Below are positions 10,673 to 19,591 of a DNA stretch of 64,000 nt, piece by piece. A model generated the notes under the pieces. It was not told the DNA's origin. It made no database searches and saw only the letters and a list, made by a program, of their open reading frames with translations. The translations under genes and the position numbers were made by a program. The stretch is from Roseiarcus sp963721905. GTDB lineage: Bacteria > Pseudomonadota > Alphaproteobacteria > Rhizobiales > Beijerinckiaceae. The DNA is taken from assembly GCA_963721905.1 (NCBI GenBank), contig CAVRMF010000030.1, forward strand, positions 62,001-126,000, given 5' to 3'. Every line of letters starts with the position of its first letter. Within the stretch, counting starts at the first letter, position 1.

Positions 10673-10973
10673 TTGGCGCGCCCTCCCGTTTCCCCCTTCA
10701 CACTCGGCCGGCGAGTTGCGCTCGCTCCGTCGAATTTTCGCCCTTAACCATCGACCGCTCGTCTCTAGCGCGGAAACGCCCCAAAAATCAATATTGAGCG
10801 TGGGCGCGGGCACGAAGCACGCTCATTTGTGACGCGAATGGCGGGCCAGCGATGATGGTTGGCCGAAGCGGCGATTCGGCCCGCCGATCCCCCGCCAAGT
10901 AAGCGCGCTCGCACGTCAGCGCCCGCGCAAAAGGTCATAAGAATTTTCCGCGCCGGATCAACTTTTGAAAATG
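10673..10973. other. Intergenic region upstream of the DUF3300 gene
   Basis: About 300 bases between the DUF3300 gene and the receiver gene, both on the minus strand. It should hold the DUF3300 promoter. I see no clear gene, tRNA or strong hairpin. Confidence 0.5.
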
Positions 10974-11357
10974 TCACGTTGCGCTTCCCGCAAGCACGGC
11001 GTCGATGGCAGGGAGCAGATCCGTTGCGATGGATCGTTTGAGGACAAATCCATTGGCTCCCGCTTCGATCGCCGCGAACTCCGCATTCTTTTCCTCGTGG
11101 ACGCTGAGAGCGATCAGCTTCAGCTGCGGGAAATGGCTCCGGATTCGGCGAATTAACCCCAACCCATCTCCGCGTGGTAGCGAGAGATCAACCACGGCCA
11201 AAGCGACGTGGAGCTGACGCGCACTCTCGAACAGCGAAACTTCATCCCCCACCACCACAACCGCCTCGAACTCTGTCTCAAGGAGACCGCGTACGCCTTC
11301 CACCAAGCCAAGATGCCGATCTGCCAAAAGCGCACAACCTCTCTCTTTTGCAGGCAT
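10974..11357 (-). CDS. Orphan response-regulator receiver protein
   Basis: 127 residues, a single CheY-like receiver domain in the NarL style. Visible landmarks: ALLADRHLGLVEGV with the early acidic residue, the phospho-acceptor Asp in AVVDLSLPRGDGLGLI near residue 55, Ser in LIALSVHEE near 83, and the conserved Lys in GFVLKRS near 105. There is no DNA-binding or output domain. The start at ATG 11357 is chosen because the protein then begins just before the first strand; upstream codons are Arg/Ser-rich. No partner histidine kinase is in the window. Confidence 0.78.
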   Translation of the reverse strand: MPAKERGCALLADRHLGLVEGVRGLLETEFEAVVVVGDEVSLFESARQLHVALAVVDLSLPRGDGLGLIRRIRSHFPQLKLIALSVHEEKNAEFAAIEAGANGFVLKRSIATDLLPAIDAVLAGSAT

Positions 11358-11734
11358 CTTTTCATTTCGCGTTCGCCGCCCGGAGCCGTCCTGACTCTTC
11401 GAGCGAACCTTGGACCCGGAACGCGTCAGCATGACCTCGAAGATTTACTAGCTCCCGGGATGAAAAATTACGAGGCGCGCCGATCGAGAACTTGTAGCGA
11501 CGAGGCCCACAAAACGCACCTTCTTGAGAGGCCCTTCGTCGAGTCATCCCCGATCCATCCCCGATCCACCCATCGCAACGTTTGGCGGGTCGGCCGCGGT
11601 CTTACTTGACTGCGATGATCGCCCACGTTCGAGACGGATCGACGATCCACGGCGGCTGAGCGGCCGCTCCCGCTTAGCATCTCGGCGGTCGGGACGCTCG
11701 ACAGGCTCGCGCCGGGACCTTACAATCGAGCCTC
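11358..11734. other. Divergent intergenic region
   Basis: Separates the receiver gene (minus) from the methyltransferase gene (plus). It contains a short tandem duplication, CCCCGATCCAT/CCCCGATCCAC near 11548-11569, and no recognisable gene. Confidence 0.5.
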
Positions 11735-12580
11735 ATGAAGCACGGAGGCGCAAGCCGGACCGCGCTGGGCGCGGCGGGGCGACGAGCCGCGCATCAGACG
11801 CTCGAGGGCGGTATTATTTTCTCCGACCCGCTGGCGCTTGCCATTCTGGGCGACGACGCCAAAGACGCGCTTGACGCCGCAAGGCAGCACCCGGAGCAGC
11901 GTGGCCTCAGGCTCTTCGTCGCCATGCGCAGCCGTTTCGCCGAAGACTCGGCGAAGGTCGCGATTGGGCGGGGCGTGCGGCAGATCCTGGTCCTCGGCGC
12001 CGGGCTCGACACGTTCGCCTACCGGCTCGAAGGCTCTGACGGCCTCCGAGTTTTCGAACTCGATCATCCTGCGACACAGCGCGACAAGCGCCGGCGGCTC
12101 GCTAGGGCGGGCGTCTCCGAGCCGCCGCATGTCGTCTACGTGGCGCATGACTTCGAGCGCCGCAGCATGACGGCGGCGCTCGAGGCGGGGGGTCTCGACA
12201 CGAAGCGGCGCGTTTTCGTGCTGTGGCTCGGCGTCACCCCCTATCTGACCGAAGAGGCGGTATTCGGCACGCTCGGGGAGCTCGCCCGATTTCCCGGCGG
12301 CGCGGAGGTCGTGTTCGACTACGCCAACCCGCCGCAGGCGATCGAAGATGCGCAGCTGCGCGATTTCCACGACGGGATGGCCGCGAGGGTCGCGGCGATC
12401 GGGGAGCCTTTCCGATGCTATCTCGATACAGGCGCGCTTCACCGGCGCGTGCGCGATCTTGGCATCGTCGACATCGAAGACCTCGACCGCGCCGCCCTCG
12501 TCGCCCGCTATCTGCCGCAAACCCCTGTCCAACCGCGCCCCGGCCCTGGCGGGCACGTCGTCCGAATGGCGACGCGGTAG
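11735..12580 (+). CDS. Class I SAM-dependent methyltransferase, LCMT/PPM type
   Basis: 281 residues. The fold matches the leucine carboxyl methyltransferase-like family found in bacteria (TIGR00027 type): VLVLGAGLDTFAYRL-like SAM-binding loop (here ILVLGAGLDTFAYRL, about residues 84-98), the acidic strand RVFELDHPATQRDKRRRL near 109-125, and FVLWLGVTPYLTEEAV near 163-178. Substrate unknown; family members methylate carboxylates or polyketide-like acids. Stands alone, convergent with livM. Ribosome site is weak, so the start could be slightly downstream. Confidence 0.85.
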   Translation: MKHGGASRTALGAAGRRAAHQTLEGGIIFSDPLALAILGDDAKDALDAARQHPEQRGLRLFVAMRSRFAEDSAKVAIGRGVRQILVLGAGLDTFAYRLEGSDGLRVFELDHPATQRDKRRRLARAGVSEPPHVVYVAHDFERRSMTAALEAGGLDTKRRVFVLWLGVTPYLTEEAVFGTLGELARFPGGAEVVFDYANPPQAIEDAQLRDFHDGMAARVAAIGEPFRCYLDTGALHRRVRDLGIVDIEDLDRAALVARYLPQTPVQPRPGPGGHVVRMATR

Positions 12581-12672
12581 CGGCGCGCGCCTACGCGACC
12601 CTGCGCCCTTCGCGCCAAACCGCGCGCACGACCGGTTCGCCGTCGTTGGGGCCGACGCGAATCTCGAAGCCG

Positions 12673-13647
12673 TTACAGTGAAATCTTCGCCCGCGCCGCG
12701 AGCTCGCCGACGATGCCGCGGCGGAACACCAGCACGCAGGCGACAAAGACGACCCCCTGGATGACCGTGACCCATTCCCCGTATTGGGCGAGGTAGTTCT
12801 GCATCGAGACAACAATGAACGCGCCAACGACCGGGCCGTAGAACGTGCCCATGCCGCCGACCAGCGTCATCAGCACAACCTCTCCCGACATGGCGAAAGA
12901 AACATCAGTCAGCGAGGCGTTCTGCGCGACGATCGCCTTGGTGGCGCCGGCGAGGCCCGCAATCGCCGCCGACAGCGTGAAGGCCGCGAGCTTGTATTGC
13001 ATCGAGCGGTAACCAAGCGAAATGACGCGCGGCTCGTTTTCCCGGATGGCCTTGAGAATCTCGCCGAACGGCGAATTGACTGTCCGCTGTACGGCGAGAA
13101 AGCCGAAGAGAAACACAACGGCGACGAAGACGTAGAGAATCCAAGGGTTCGACAGATCGAACACACCCAGCGCGCGCCCCTGCGGAACCCCCTGGATTCC
13201 GTCTTCGCCGTGGGTGAAGGGCGCCTCGACGCAGAAAAAATAGACCATCTGCGAGAACGCGACCGTGATCATCGCGAAATAGATGCCGATGCTGCGAATG
13301 GCCAGCGCGCCCGTCACGACCCCGAGCGCCGCCGAAGCCGCAACGCCAAGCGCGATCGCCGAGACCGGCTCCAGGCCCCAGACCTTGGCGGCATGGGCGC
13401 AGACGTAGCTCGCCAGTCCCAGGAACATGGCGTGGCCGAGCGAGAGCAGGTTGACATAGCCGATGAGCAGATTGAAAGCGCACGCGAACAGGGCGAAGCA
13501 GAGCGCCTGCATGATGAAGAATGGATAAGCAACGAAAGGCGCGACGACGATCAGCGCAACCATCACGACGAAAGCGATCCAGTTGGCGCGGCGATTCCGC
13601 GCCGTCGCGTCCGCAGCGACCGCGGGAGCCTCGAGCCGCACGGTCAC
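12673..13647 (-). CDS. livM: LivM-type ABC transporter permease
   Basis: 324 residues, about ten membrane helices, inner-membrane permease of a branched-chain-amino-acid-type (HAAT) ABC importer. Seen: LIGYVNLLSLGHAMFLGL near residue 65, AIRENEPRVISLGY near 205, and SGEVVLMTLVGGMGTFYGPVVGAF near 260-285, all typical of LivM. Start GTG 13647 overlaps the livH stop (GTGA). Last gene of the liv unit; a methyltransferase gene converges from the other side. Confidence 0.88.
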   Translation of the reverse strand: MTVRLEAPAVAADATARNRRANWIAFVVMVALIVVAPFVAYPFFIMQALCFALFACAFNLLIGYVNLLSLGHAMFLGLASYVCAHAAKVWGLEPVSAIALGVAASAALGVVTGALAIRSIGIYFAMITVAFSQMVYFFCVEAPFTHGEDGIQGVPQGRALGVFDLSNPWILYVFVAVVFLFGFLAVQRTVNSPFGEILKAIRENEPRVISLGYRSMQYKLAAFTLSAAIAGLAGATKAIVAQNASLTDVSFAMSGEVVLMTLVGGMGTFYGPVVGAFIVVSMQNYLAQYGEWVTVIQGVVFVACVLVFRRGIVGELAARAKISL

Positions 13648-14534
13648 GATGCCCTCCCGAACAGGCCGGCAGGGCGGATCAACAGCACGATCGCCATGAT
13701 CACGAACACAACCGTGTTCGACGCTTCGGGATAAAAAACCTTGGTCAGGCCTTCGACCACCCCCAGCACAAAACCGGTCAGGATCGAGCCCATGATCGAG
13801 CCCATGCCGCCGATCACCACCACCGCGAAAACGACAGCGATGATGTCGGCTCCCATTCCCGGGCGGACCTGATTGATCGGCGCCGCAAGCACGCCCGCAA
13901 ATGCTGCGAGCGCGACGCCGAAGCCATAGGTCAAAGTGACCATGCGCGGCACGTTGATGCCGAACGCGCGGACCATGGTCGGATTCTCGGTCGCCGCCCT
14001 GAGGTAGGCGCCGAGCTTCGTCTTCTCGATCACGAGCCAGGTTCCGAAGCACACGACCATGGAGGCGACGATCACCCAACCGCGATATACGGGCAGGAAC
14101 ATGAAACCGAGATTGTAAGCGCCCGAGAGCTGTTTCGGAATCGCATAGGGGAGCCCGGAGGCGCCGAAAAAGTTCTGGAACAGACCCTGAAAGATGAGCG
14201 CCAGGCCGAAGGTCAGGAGCAGGCTGTAGAGCGGATCCAGGCCGGTGAGGCGCTTCAGGAACAGCCGCTCGACGATCGCGCCGATGGCGCCGATTGCAAG
14301 CGGCGAAAGGATCAGCGCCCACCAATAATCGAGGCCCGCAAGTTTCAGCAGGAAGTAAGCGCCGAACGCCCCCATCATGTAGAAGGCGCCATGAGCGAAA
14401 TTGACGATGGTCAGCATGCCGAAGATGACGGCGAGGCCAAGGCTCAACAGCGCGTAGAATGAGCCGTTGATGAGCCCGATCAGCAGCTGGCCGTAGAGCT
14501 GCGGCCAGCTGATCACATGACCGAGCACGTTCAC
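13644..14534 (-). CDS. livH: LivH-type ABC transporter permease
   Basis: 296 residues, about eight membrane helices, partner permease of LivM. Family marks: LINGSFYALLSLGLAVIFGMLTIVNFAHGAFYMMGAF pattern near residues 20-55 and GGMGSIMGSILTGFVLG near 235-255. I use GTG 14534, with GGAG upstream, because the longer frame would run into the intergenic repeat element and add an Arg/Ser-rich leader. Preceded by a 220-base repeat-bearing gap after livF. Confidence 0.87.
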   Translation of the reverse strand: MNVLGHVISWPQLYGQLLIGLINGSFYALLSLGLAVIFGMLTIVNFAHGAFYMMGAFGAYFLLKLAGLDYWWALILSPLAIGAIGAIVERLFLKRLTGLDPLYSLLLTFGLALIFQGLFQNFFGASGLPYAIPKQLSGAYNLGFMFLPVYRGWVIVASMVVCFGTWLVIEKTKLGAYLRAATENPTMVRAFGINVPRMVTLTYGFGVALAAFAGVLAAPINQVRPGMGADIIAVVFAVVVIGGMGSIMGSILTGFVLGVVEGLTKVFYPEASNTVVFVIMAIVLLIRPAGLFGRAS

Positions 14535-14754
14535 GGGCGGACTCCGGCGGCGGGAATCCCTTCCCCCCTTGCGGGGGAAGGTGGACGCGCTGAAAGCACG
14601 GCCGGATGAGGGGTCCGGCGCTGTAAGGCGCCTCTCGCCGGAGCGCCTTGCGGCGCGCACCCCTCATCCGTAGCCTTCGGCGGCGCCTTCTCCCACAAGG
14701 GGAGAAGGGGCCCCGTCTTTTGCCGCCTTTGGGCGCGCGCCACCGAGGTCATCC
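14535..14754. repeat. Pair of inverted intergenic repeat elements between livF and livH
   Basis: Two copies of one element face each other: 14558-14612 and, inverted, 14660-14712. Each has a GC-rich stem (CTTCCCCC/GGGGGAAG type) followed by a variable part and a conserved GCCGGATGAGGGG-like end. A third, degenerate copy lies at 20932-20999. This resembles the palindromic intergenic repeats common in Hyphomicrobiales. The pair could form a long hairpin in the liv transcript. Confidence 0.75.
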
Positions 14755-15498
14755 TCATACGCCCAGCGCCTCGTGCAGAAAGTCCGTCTTTGCCGGAAGC
14801 TCGGAACTGGCGAAGGCGTCGATAATCCGGCCGTGCTCCATGACGAAGAAGCGGTCGGCGATGGTCGCGGCGAAGCGGAAATTCTGTTCGACGAGCAGGA
14901 TCGTGAAGCCTTCGCGCTTGAGCTCGGCGATCGTGCGCCCGATCTGCTGGATGATCACTGGCGCCAGCCCCTCGGTCGGCTCGTCGAGCATCAGGAATTG
15001 CGCGCCGGTGCGCAGGATTCGCGCGATTGCGAGCATCTGCTGCTCGCCGCCGGAAAGCTTGCCGCCGCCGCTCGAAAGCCGCTCGCGCAGGTTCGGAAAC
15101 AATGTGAAAATCCGTTCCACGCTCATCGCCCCCGTTTTGGCGATCTCAGGCGGCAGGAACAGATTCTCTTTGACCGACAAGCTAGCGAAAATGGCTCGCT
15201 CTTCCGGGCAAAGCGCTACGCCGAGCCGGGCGATGCGGTCGATCGAAAGGTTGATGAGCTCCCGGTCGTGAAACGTGATCGAGCCGCTGCGCTTGCCGAC
15301 GATGCCCATGATCGACTTCAGAGTCGTCGTCTTGCCGGCGCCGTTTCGCCCGAGCAACGTGACGAGTTCGCCCTCCCGCACGTCGAGGTCGACGCCATGC
15401 AGGATATGCGATTCGTTATACCAGGCCTGCAGGCCCTTGAGCTTCAGCACGGCCGCGGAATCGGCCTCCGGCGTCCAGGCTAAAGCGGCCTCAGGCAT
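14755..15498 (-). CDS. livF: LivF-type ABC transporter ATPase
   Basis: 247-residue cytoplasmic ATPase. Walker A GRNGAGKTTT near residue 50, signature LSGGEQQMLAIARIL near 147-161, Walker B FLMLDEPTEGLAP near 168-180, switch His replaced as usual in LivF by Q (VEQNFRFA). The GLAPVII element is typical of LivF. Overlaps livG by eight bases. Energises the LivHM permease pair. Confidence 0.9.
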   Translation of the reverse strand: MPEAALAWTPEADSAAVLKLKGLQAWYNESHILHGVDLDVREGELVTLLGRNGAGKTTTLKSIMGIVGKRSGSITFHDRELINLSIDRIARLGVALCPEERAIFASLSVKENLFLPPEIAKTGAMSVERIFTLFPNLRERLSSGGGKLSGGEQQMLAIARILRTGAQFLMLDEPTEGLAPVIIQQIGRTIAELKREGFTILLVEQNFRFAATIADRFFVMEHGRIIDAFASSELPAKTDFLHEALGV

Positions 15499-16246
15499 GT
15501 CCCGCCCCCATATAGGCCTCGCGCACCTCTTCGTTCTCCGACACCGTCCGATAGTCGCCTTCCGCCAAGACCCGCCCGCGCGTGAGCACCGTGATGCGGT
15601 GCGAAAGATTGGCGACGACCTGAAGATTGTGCTCGACCATCAGGATCGTGCGGTTCGCTGACACCTGGCGAATCAGCTCGGCGATCCGGTCAATGTCCTC
15701 GTGTCCCATGCCCGCCATCGGTTCGTCGAGCAGCATCATCTCGGGCTCGACCGCAAGGGTCGTCGCGAATTCCAGCGCCCGTTTGCGGCCGTAGGAGATT
15801 TCTCCTGCCTTCGAATAGGCGAAGGACGTCAGCCCGACACTGTCCAAGAGTTCGAGCGCACGTCTGTTGAGCGGCCCGAGCGCCGACTTCGAGCGCCAGA
15901 AGTCGAACGAATCGCCTCGCTTTCGTTGTAGGGCGATGCGGACGTTTTCGAGCGCGGTCAGGTGCGGAAACACCGCCGAAATCTGGAACGAGCGCACGAG
16001 ACCGAGCCGCGCGACATCGGCCGGCCTCATCGCGGTGATGTCGCGACCGTTGAACGTAATCCGCCCCGAGCTCGGCGCGATGAATTTGGTCAGCATATTG
16101 AAGCAGGTGGTCTTGCCGGCGCCGTTCGGGCCGATCAACGCGTGAATCGCTCCGCGCTGAATGCGCAAGGATACGTCACTGACCGCGCTGAAATCGCCGA
16201 AGCGCTTGCTGAGGCCGTCGGTGATGAGAATATCATCCCCGCTCAT
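15491..16246 (-). CDS. livG: LivG-type ABC transporter ATPase
   Basis: 251 residues. Walker A GPNGAGKTTCFN near residue 37, ARLGLVRSFQISAVFPHLT Q-loop region near 85-103, Walker B MMLLDEPMAGMGHEDI near 170-185, switch His in MVEHNL near 207. The MAG-type loop after Walker B is typical of LivG. First gene of livG-F-H-M; no periplasmic binding protein gene is next to it, so the transporter must use one encoded elsewhere or the set is incomplete. Confidence 0.9.
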   Translation of the reverse strand: MSGDDILITDGLSKRFGDFSAVSDVSLRIQRGAIHALIGPNGAGKTTCFNMLTKFIAPSSGRITFNGRDITAMRPADVARLGLVRSFQISAVFPHLTALENVRIALQRKRGDSFDFWRSKSALGPLNRRALELLDSVGLTSFAYSKAGEISYGRKRALEFATTLAVEPEMMLLDEPMAGMGHEDIDRIAELIRQVSANRTILMVEHNLQVVANLSHRITVLTRGRVLAEGDYRTVSENEEVREAYMGAGHA

Positions 16247-16381
16247 TCTCGGCGGTCGCCCGGGCTCATGCGTTTCCCCCGCTCAGTTCGCCGCCAAATC
16301 CGACAAATGGCTCGACGATGTAAAGCCCAAAAAGCGAGGCGACGCAATGTGGAAAGGTCCTCGGCCGCAAGCGAAGCGCCG

Positions 16382-17380
16382 TCAAGGCTTGACGTCGGGC
16401 CGGCGGTTGTGAAGGCGCCGCTCCCAGTCGAGCGCCTGGCGGACGATTTCGTCGAGATTGTCGCGGGCAGGCCTCCAGCCGAGCGCGCTCTTCGCCCGAT
16501 CGGCCCTTGCGACAAGGGCGGCCGGGTCACCCGGGCGGCGTGGCGACATGATCACCCTGAAATCCACGCCCGACACGCGCTTGACGACCTCGACGACCTC
16601 CTTGACCGTCTGTCCGTGGCCGTAGCCGCAATTGCAAACGAGGCTGGCCCCGCCGCCGCGCAGATAGGCGAGCGCCGCCAGATGCGCGTCGATCAGGTCG
16701 GTCACCTGGATATAGTCGCGTACGCATGTCCCGTCCCGCGTCGGATAGTCCTGACCGAATATTTCGAGGCTGGGATAGATTCCGAGCGCAGTCTGGACGC
16801 CGCGCTTGATGAGATGGGTGGCTTTCGGCGTCGACTGGCCGAGGCGCCCGGCCGGATCGGCCCCGGCGACGTTGAAGTAACGCAGCGCGACATAACGAAA
16901 GTCGTAGGCGCGCGACGCATCCTCAAGCATCCATTCGACCATCAGCTTCGACCGGCCATAAGGCGAGATCGGCTCCTGCGGCGCGTCCTCGGACACCGAT
17001 TCGGACGACGTTTCCCCGTAGACGGCGGCGGTCGAGGAGAAGATGAAGGACTTGACCCCACCCTTGATCGCCGTTTCGATCAGGGTGCGGGCGTTCGACG
17101 TGTTGTTGAGGTAATAGTCGAGCGGATCGATGACCGATTCAGGCACCACGATCTTCGCCGCGAAATGCGCGACGGCGTCGACCTCATGCTCCGCGATGAG
17201 CCTGGCGACAAGGTCGGCGTCCCCTGTGTCGCCGACGACTAGCTTCGCGCCATCGGGCACCGCCCAGGCGAAGCCGGTCGAAAGATTGTCGAGAACGACG
17301 ACCGTCTTTCCCGCGTCCATGAGACCCAGCGTCATGTGACCGCCGATGTATCCCGCCCCGCCGGTCACCAGAACGCTCAT
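16382..17380 (-). CDS. galE: UDP-glucose 4-epimerase
   Basis: 332 residues. Extended SDR that interconverts UDP-glucose and UDP-galactose with bound NAD. GGAGYIGG nucleotide loop at residues 7-14, catalytic Tyr141 and Lys145 in YGRSK preceded by SSTAAVYG, and the sugar-nucleotide segment FNVAGADPAGRLGQ near 172-185. ATG 17380 is chosen over an ATG two codons upstream because AGGA then sits seven bases away. Divergent from galU (134-base shared promoter region); together they supply UDP-sugars for surface polysaccharides. Confidence 0.92.
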   Translation of the reverse strand: MSVLVTGGAGYIGGHMTLGLMDAGKTVVVLDNLSTGFAWAVPDGAKLVVGDTGDADLVARLIAEHEVDAVAHFAAKIVVPESVIDPLDYYLNNTSNARTLIETAIKGGVKSFIFSSTAAVYGETSSESVSEDAPQEPISPYGRSKLMVEWMLEDASRAYDFRYVALRYFNVAGADPAGRLGQSTPKATHLIKRGVQTALGIYPSLEIFGQDYPTRDGTCVRDYIQVTDLIDAHLAALAYLRGGGASLVCNCGYGHGQTVKEVVEVVKRVSGVDFRVIMSPRRPGDPAALVARADRAKSALGWRPARDNLDEIVRQALDWERRLHNRRPDVKP

Positions 17381-17514
17381 TCGCATGTCCTTTCGCTCAA
17401 CCAGACGCCGCGTGGGCCGTTGAAGCCGCTTGGATCGCCTGCGGCGGACCTGCTAAGCGATACCACCTTAGTCGCCCTGCGCGATCATCAGCACCCGATC
17501 AGGACCGATCATCG

Positions 17515-18411
17515 ATGAAAAAACCGATTCGCAAAGCCGTCCTGCCAGTCGCGGGCCTCGGCACGCGCTTCTTGCCCGCCACCAAGGCGATCCCCAAGGA
17601 GATGCTGACCGTGGTCGACAGGCCGATCCTCCAGCACGTCGTCGACGAGGCGCGCGAGGCGGGAATCGAGCATTTCATTTTCGTGACCGGACGAAATAAG
17701 GGCGTCATCGAGGATCATTTCGACTCGTCCTACGAACTCGAGGACACGCTGAAGCGACGCGGCAAGGCGGTCGAATACGCCGCGCTGATGGCCGACCTTC
17801 CCGCCCCGGGCGCGACCAGCTTCACCCGCCAGCAGGCGCCGCTCGGCCTCGGCCATGCGGTTTGGTGCGCGCGCGAGATCGTCGGCGACGAGCCGTTCGC
17901 GGTGCTTTTGCCCGACATGGTGACGAAGGCCGGGCCGCGCGGCGGGCGGTGCCTCATCCAATGCGTCGAAGCCTACGATCGGCACGGCGGCAATGTCATG
18001 GCTGTCGAGGAGGTCCCGCCTCAGGAAACGCATCAGTACGGCATCGTCGCGGTGGGCCGGGACGATGGCCATACATTCGAAATCACCGGCATGGTCGAAA
18101 AGCCGAGACCGGGATCGGCGCCGTCCAATCTGATCATCAGCGGCCGCTACATCCTTCAGCCGGAAATCTTCCAGATTCTCGAGCTGGTCGAGAAGGGCGC
18201 CGGGGGCGAGGTTCAATTGACCGACGGCATGATCCAGCTCGCCCGAACGCAAAGCTTTCATGGCGTGCGCTTCGACGGACGCACCTACGACTGCGGTTCC
18301 CGGCTGGGCTTTCTCTCCGCCAACATCGCCTTCGCGCTCGACCGGAGCGATCTGGCTCCCGGCCTCGAGGATGTCCTGCGGAGCTTTGGCTTCGTCAGCA
18401 AGGGAGTCTGA
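17515..18411 (+). CDS. galU: UTP-glucose-1-phosphate uridylyltransferase
   Basis: 298 residues, full length for bacterial GalU. Makes UDP-glucose from UTP and glucose 1-phosphate. Nucleotide loop AGLGTRFLPATKAIPKEML at residues 13-31, QQAPLGLGHAVWCA near 103-116 and LLPDMV (usually LLPDD/VL) near 130, EKPRPGSAPSNL near 198-209 with the catalytic-site Lys. The stop lies four bases from the convergent porin-like gene. Feeds galE and probably lipopolysaccharide or exopolysaccharide synthesis. Confidence 0.93.
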   Translation: MKKPIRKAVLPVAGLGTRFLPATKAIPKEMLTVVDRPILQHVVDEAREAGIEHFIFVTGRNKGVIEDHFDSSYELEDTLKRRGKAVEYAALMADLPAPGATSFTRQQAPLGLGHAVWCAREIVGDEPFAVLLPDMVTKAGPRGGRCLIQCVEAYDRHGGNVMAVEEVPPQETHQYGIVAVGRDDGHTFEITGMVEKPRPGSAPSNLIISGRYILQPEIFQILELVEKGAGGEVQLTDGMIQLARTQSFHGVRFDGRTYDCGSRLGFLSANIAFALDRSDLAPGLEDVLRSFGFVSKGV

Positions 18412-18415
18412 GCCG

Positions 18416-19591
18416 TCATCGCTGCAGTTTGAGGCCCATCATCAGAACCGTTGCGGTGTAGTTCGTTCCTGGCTGGTTGGAAACATAGAACTGGCGGCTC
18501 GCGCTGGCCTTCACGACCACGTCTCGGTTGAGGCTGTAGCTGGCCGCGAGGCTGAACGTCGTCGTCGCGTCCCTGAGCGGCAAGCCGGCGTACGCATCGG
18601 TCGCATAGCTGACCGTGCCAGTCAGCGTTAGGTAGCGGCGGAGCGCGTAGTCGATCTCAAGCGTCGTCGCATGTTGCGCGGCGCCGGAGGCGCCGCGAAT
18701 GGTCGTCTCGGCGAGGCTCGAGACGGTCTTCAGGGTGACCGTGGTCAGTCCTGTCGCTGTCCAGACCAGCGACGCGTCGAAGAGCGGGCTCGCGAGGTTC
18801 GGCAGGCGCGGGTCCTGATAGTCGCGCTCGCCATAACCGACGTCGACGCTCCCGGTCAGAATGCTCGCCAGGTCGATCTCCGCGCCGATGCGCGCCGCGA
18901 CGCCGTCGGAGTTGCGCTGATAGCCGTATTGATCCACGCCCGAATCGTAGCGGCGGGTATCGACGAGGACGTCGAGGAACGGCTTGAACGCCGCGCTGAC
19001 GAGATAAGCGGCGCGGCCGCGCAAGCCCCAGTCGTTGAAATCGTCGCTCGACAGTTCGTCCACGGAGCCGTCGCTCAGCGTCGCGTCCTCATAACCCGTG
19101 CGGTCGATCGACCCGTGCAGCGAGAGATCGAAGCGGCCGAATTTTTGATCGCCGCCGACCGTCGCGCCGTACGTCTCGGTCAGCGGAATGCCGGACGGGC
19201 CGAAGGCGACATTGGGGCCAAAGCCGAGCGAGCCCGCGGTCATCGTGGTTATAGCGAATTGGCCCTCGCCGTCGATGCTGAGCGCGCGCGTGAGGTCCCA
19301 GCGGCCATTCAGCACGCCGTTGGCGAAAGGCGCGTCGGCAGAAGGGTTGGCGAAATAGTCGGTCAGGCCGCCCTTGAAGTCGCCGTGGACGGCGCTCTGG
19401 GACCAGTCCGAGTCGAGGGCGAAGCCTGCCTCCGACATGAGGAAGCCCGAGCCCTTCTGAGGTCCAGGCAGGAGTCCGGGGTTCGACGACCAGCCAAGGT
19501 CCTCTTCGACGAACGGCTTGAGCCTCAGCACTGTCTGCGGAAGGGAGGTTTCAAACGCCCCTTCCGGTGGTAAAGAGCGCCGATGATTCAC
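18416..19591 (-). pseudogene. Outer-membrane beta-barrel protein gene lacking its 5' end
   Basis: The frame encodes about 360 residues of alternating beta-strand sequence (LRLKPFVEEDLGWSSNPG, then many repeats such as SVDVGYGERDYQDPRL) and ends with LMMGLKLQR, the aromatic/charged end of an outer-membrane barrel, like the putative beta-barrel porin 2 type. No signal peptide is encoded: upstream of about residue 20 the frame runs into antisense sequence of kdsD, which starts at 19583. The remaining piece would not be exported. I read it as a 5'-truncated gene; an unusual start inside kdsD is less likely. Confidence 0.6.
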
